Below are positions 63,022-64,000 of a stretch of DNA of 64,000 bases, piece after piece. The stretch comes from Vibrio parahaemolyticus (GTDB taxonomy: Bacteria > Pseudomonadota > Gammaproteobacteria > Enterobacterales > Vibrionaceae), in NCBI RefSeq assembly GCF_900460535.1, contig NZ_UHIL01000001.1:1054001-1118000 (forward strand), written 5' to 3'. The first letter of the stretch is position 1; each line of letters opens with the position of its first letter. The position numbers and the translations under genes were made by a program. The notes below the pieces were generated by a model, which was given only the letters and a program-made list of their open reading frames with translations, did no database searches and was not told where the DNA came from.

Positions 63022-63467
63022 TAGTTCAGGCTCCCATGGTTGTGCCATCGCTCTACTTTATCTAAAAAGACTGCTGGAGAAACAAAGCACATCTCTTGCT
63101 TTTCAATGGATACGGCGACTTGCGTTGTATGCGCTTTGCACATACGTTGATTCGTTTCGGCGTCGTAAATCACGTAATCCACACGTAAGCGGTTTTCCCA
63201 CTCCGTGAGTTGCGCGGTAATACGAATGGTGTGATTAAACGGAATCGCCTTCACGTATTTAACGCGCGTGTCGATGATCGGCCACATGTACCCAGAGTCT
63301 TGCATATCGCGATAGCTGTATTGGATCTTCTCCATCAGCACACGACGCGCTTCTTCAAAATATCGAAAGAAGTTGCCGTGATAAATCACGCCCATCGGGT
63401 CAGCATCTTGGAATGAGGTGACCATAGTCACCTCCGCTTCTAATGGGTAGAGAACCTGCTCTTGCAT
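63021..63467 (-). CDS. 4-hydroxybenzoyl-CoA-type thioesterase of the aryl-polyene cluster
   Basis: 148 residues from MQEQVLYPLEAEV (ATG complement 63465-63467, immediately overlapping the ammonia-lyase stop). The 4HBT/YbgC-type active-site segment DADPMGVIYHGNFFRYFEEARR (Asp about residue 21) is present, with the rest a single hotdog. It may release or edit acyl chains in the pathway; such a thioesterase is a standard member of APE clusters. Confidence 0.88.
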   Translation of the reverse strand: MQEQVLYPLEAEVTMVTSFQDADPMGVIYHGNFFRYFEEARRVLMEKIQYSYRDMQDSGYMWPIIDTRVKYVKAIPFNHTIRITAQLTEWENRLRVDYVIYDAETNQRMCKAHTTQVAVSIEKQEMCFVSPAVFLDKVERWHNHGSLN

Positions 63468-64000
63468 TATACCTCCACGTAGAGTGGCCAATGACGTTGC
63501 TGAATGCGTTCAATGAAATGACGCAAATCTTGTTCTAACGGGCGATCTTCAATCACAAACTTAAACTCGCTCAGTACGGCGTCACGAATTACTCGCAAAC
63601 TCTGACTCATGTGGTGTTCGTCCAATTCGTTATGACGGCGACGAATCTCAACCGCTTGAACGCTTGCTAGGAGTGAAGCCGCAGCAACTTGCTCTGTTAA
63701 CTCAAGTACGCGTAGGCAATCACGAGCCGCAATGGTGCCCATGCTCACTTTGTCTTGGTTGTGACATTCGGTTGAGCGAGAAAAAACGCTCGCTGGCATG
63801 GTGTTTTTCAACGCTTCTGCCGTCCAAGCTGAGATACCAATCTGAACCGCTTTAAAGCCGTGGTTGATCGGTTTACGTTCGCCTTCTGCACCGGTTAAGT
63901 TAAACGGCAGGCCGTTATTGAACTTGTAATCCATCAGTTGCGCCATCTGACGGTCCAGCAAATCAGCTAAGTTGGCAATGTTCACTTTCAACGTATCCAT
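63467..64000 (-). CDS. HAL/PAL-family aromatic amino acid ammonia-lyase, C-terminal fragment
   Basis: Only the last 177 residues are in the window; the gene continues beyond base 64000 and the apparent first Met is internal. CHNQDKVSMGTIAARDCLRVLEL (about 80-102 of the fragment) is the conserved ammonia-lyase stretch (family QEDHVSMG-type motif), here with Asn-Gln-Asp rather than Gln-Glu-Asp. The MIO-forming Ala-Ser-Gly lies upstream outside the window. In APE clusters it is thought to provide or modify an aromatic precursor; the substrate (His, Phe or Tyr) cannot be told from this part. Confidence 0.85.
   Translation of the reverse strand: MDTLKVNIANLADLLDRQMAQLMDYKFNNGLPFNLTGAEGERKPINHGFKAVQIGISAWTAEALKNTMPASVFSRSTECHNQDKVSMGTIAARDCLRVLELTEQVAAASLLASVQAVEIRRRHNELDEHHMSQSLRVIRDAVLSEFKFVIEDRPLEQDLRHFIERIQQRHWPLYVEV

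Noticed and set aside
1..64000. CRISPR arrays, insertion sequences, prophage genes, integron attC sites
   Set aside because: No regularly spaced repeats, transposase, integrase or phage structural genes were seen on either strand.

Overview
This window is a piece of the main chromosome of a Vibrio species. The protein sequences and gene order match the core genome of Vibrionaceae: nagE/nagAC-glnS-fur, fldA-seqA-pgm, gltA-sdh-suc-znu-feo, argS-purU-tsaB-fadD-rnd-min and nupC-folD. The partial aryl-polyene cluster at the right edge and overall similarity suggest the Harveyi clade (V. parahaemolyticus/alginolyticus/campbellii group), but that species-level placement is from memory, not from a search. 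Most of the window is ordinary housekeeping DNA.

Layout. 1-4.7 kb: start of a Kef-type antiporter (cut by the edge), then N-acetylglucosamine use (nagC and nagA on minus, nagE divergent on plus). 4.9-7.2 kb: glnS and the iron regulator fur. 7.3-13.7 kb: a DUF4442 protein, flavodoxin, a DUF2788 membrane protein, a YbfF-type esterase, seqA, pgm, a DUF1853 protein and a Nif3-like protein. 13.8-25.2 kb: TCA-cycle block, gltA divergent from sdhCDAB-sucAB-sucCD, with ArcA-like boxes between. 25.3-27.8 kb: zinc uptake (znuBC divergent from znuA around a Zur palindrome). 28.0-31.4 kb: a very large membrane-anchored AraC-type regulator with a beta-propeller sensor and a decayed kinase-like module. 31.4-32.3 kb: an 880-base gene-free stretch holding a strong candidate small RNA on the minus strand and the feo control region. 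32.3-35.0 kb: feoABC. 35.1-53.6 kb: HIT protein, argS, yecM, purU, yoaA, tsaB, a small hypothetical protein, an Slp lipoprotein, a hydrolase, fadD, rnd, minCDE, ycgL, a lytic transglycosylase, a LysR regulator, nupC and folD. 53.8 kb: tRNA-Arg(UCU). 54.1-55.8 kb: a lone methyltransferase-HNH nuclease fusion beside the tRNA. 55.9-64.0 kb: the 3' part of an aryl-polyene (APE) biosynthesis operon on minus, with nearly every gene overlapping the next, running off the right edge inside a histidine/phenylalanine ammonia-lyase gene.

How it works together. The left part feeds GlcNAc (from chitin) into glycolysis under likely CRP and NagC control. The centre is the aerobic TCA cycle under likely ArcA control. 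Zinc and ferrous-iron import flank the propeller-AraC regulator. The min, rnd, fadD, tsaB and yoaA order is the same as in E. coli. FolD and NupC carry recognisable PurR boxes, joining them to the purine regulon. The three places most worth a second look are the minus-strand structured RNA near 31.9 kb, the methyltransferase-HNH fusion beside the tRNA, and the propeller/pseudo-kinase/AraC fusion protein. No CRISPR array, insertion sequence or prophage was seen.
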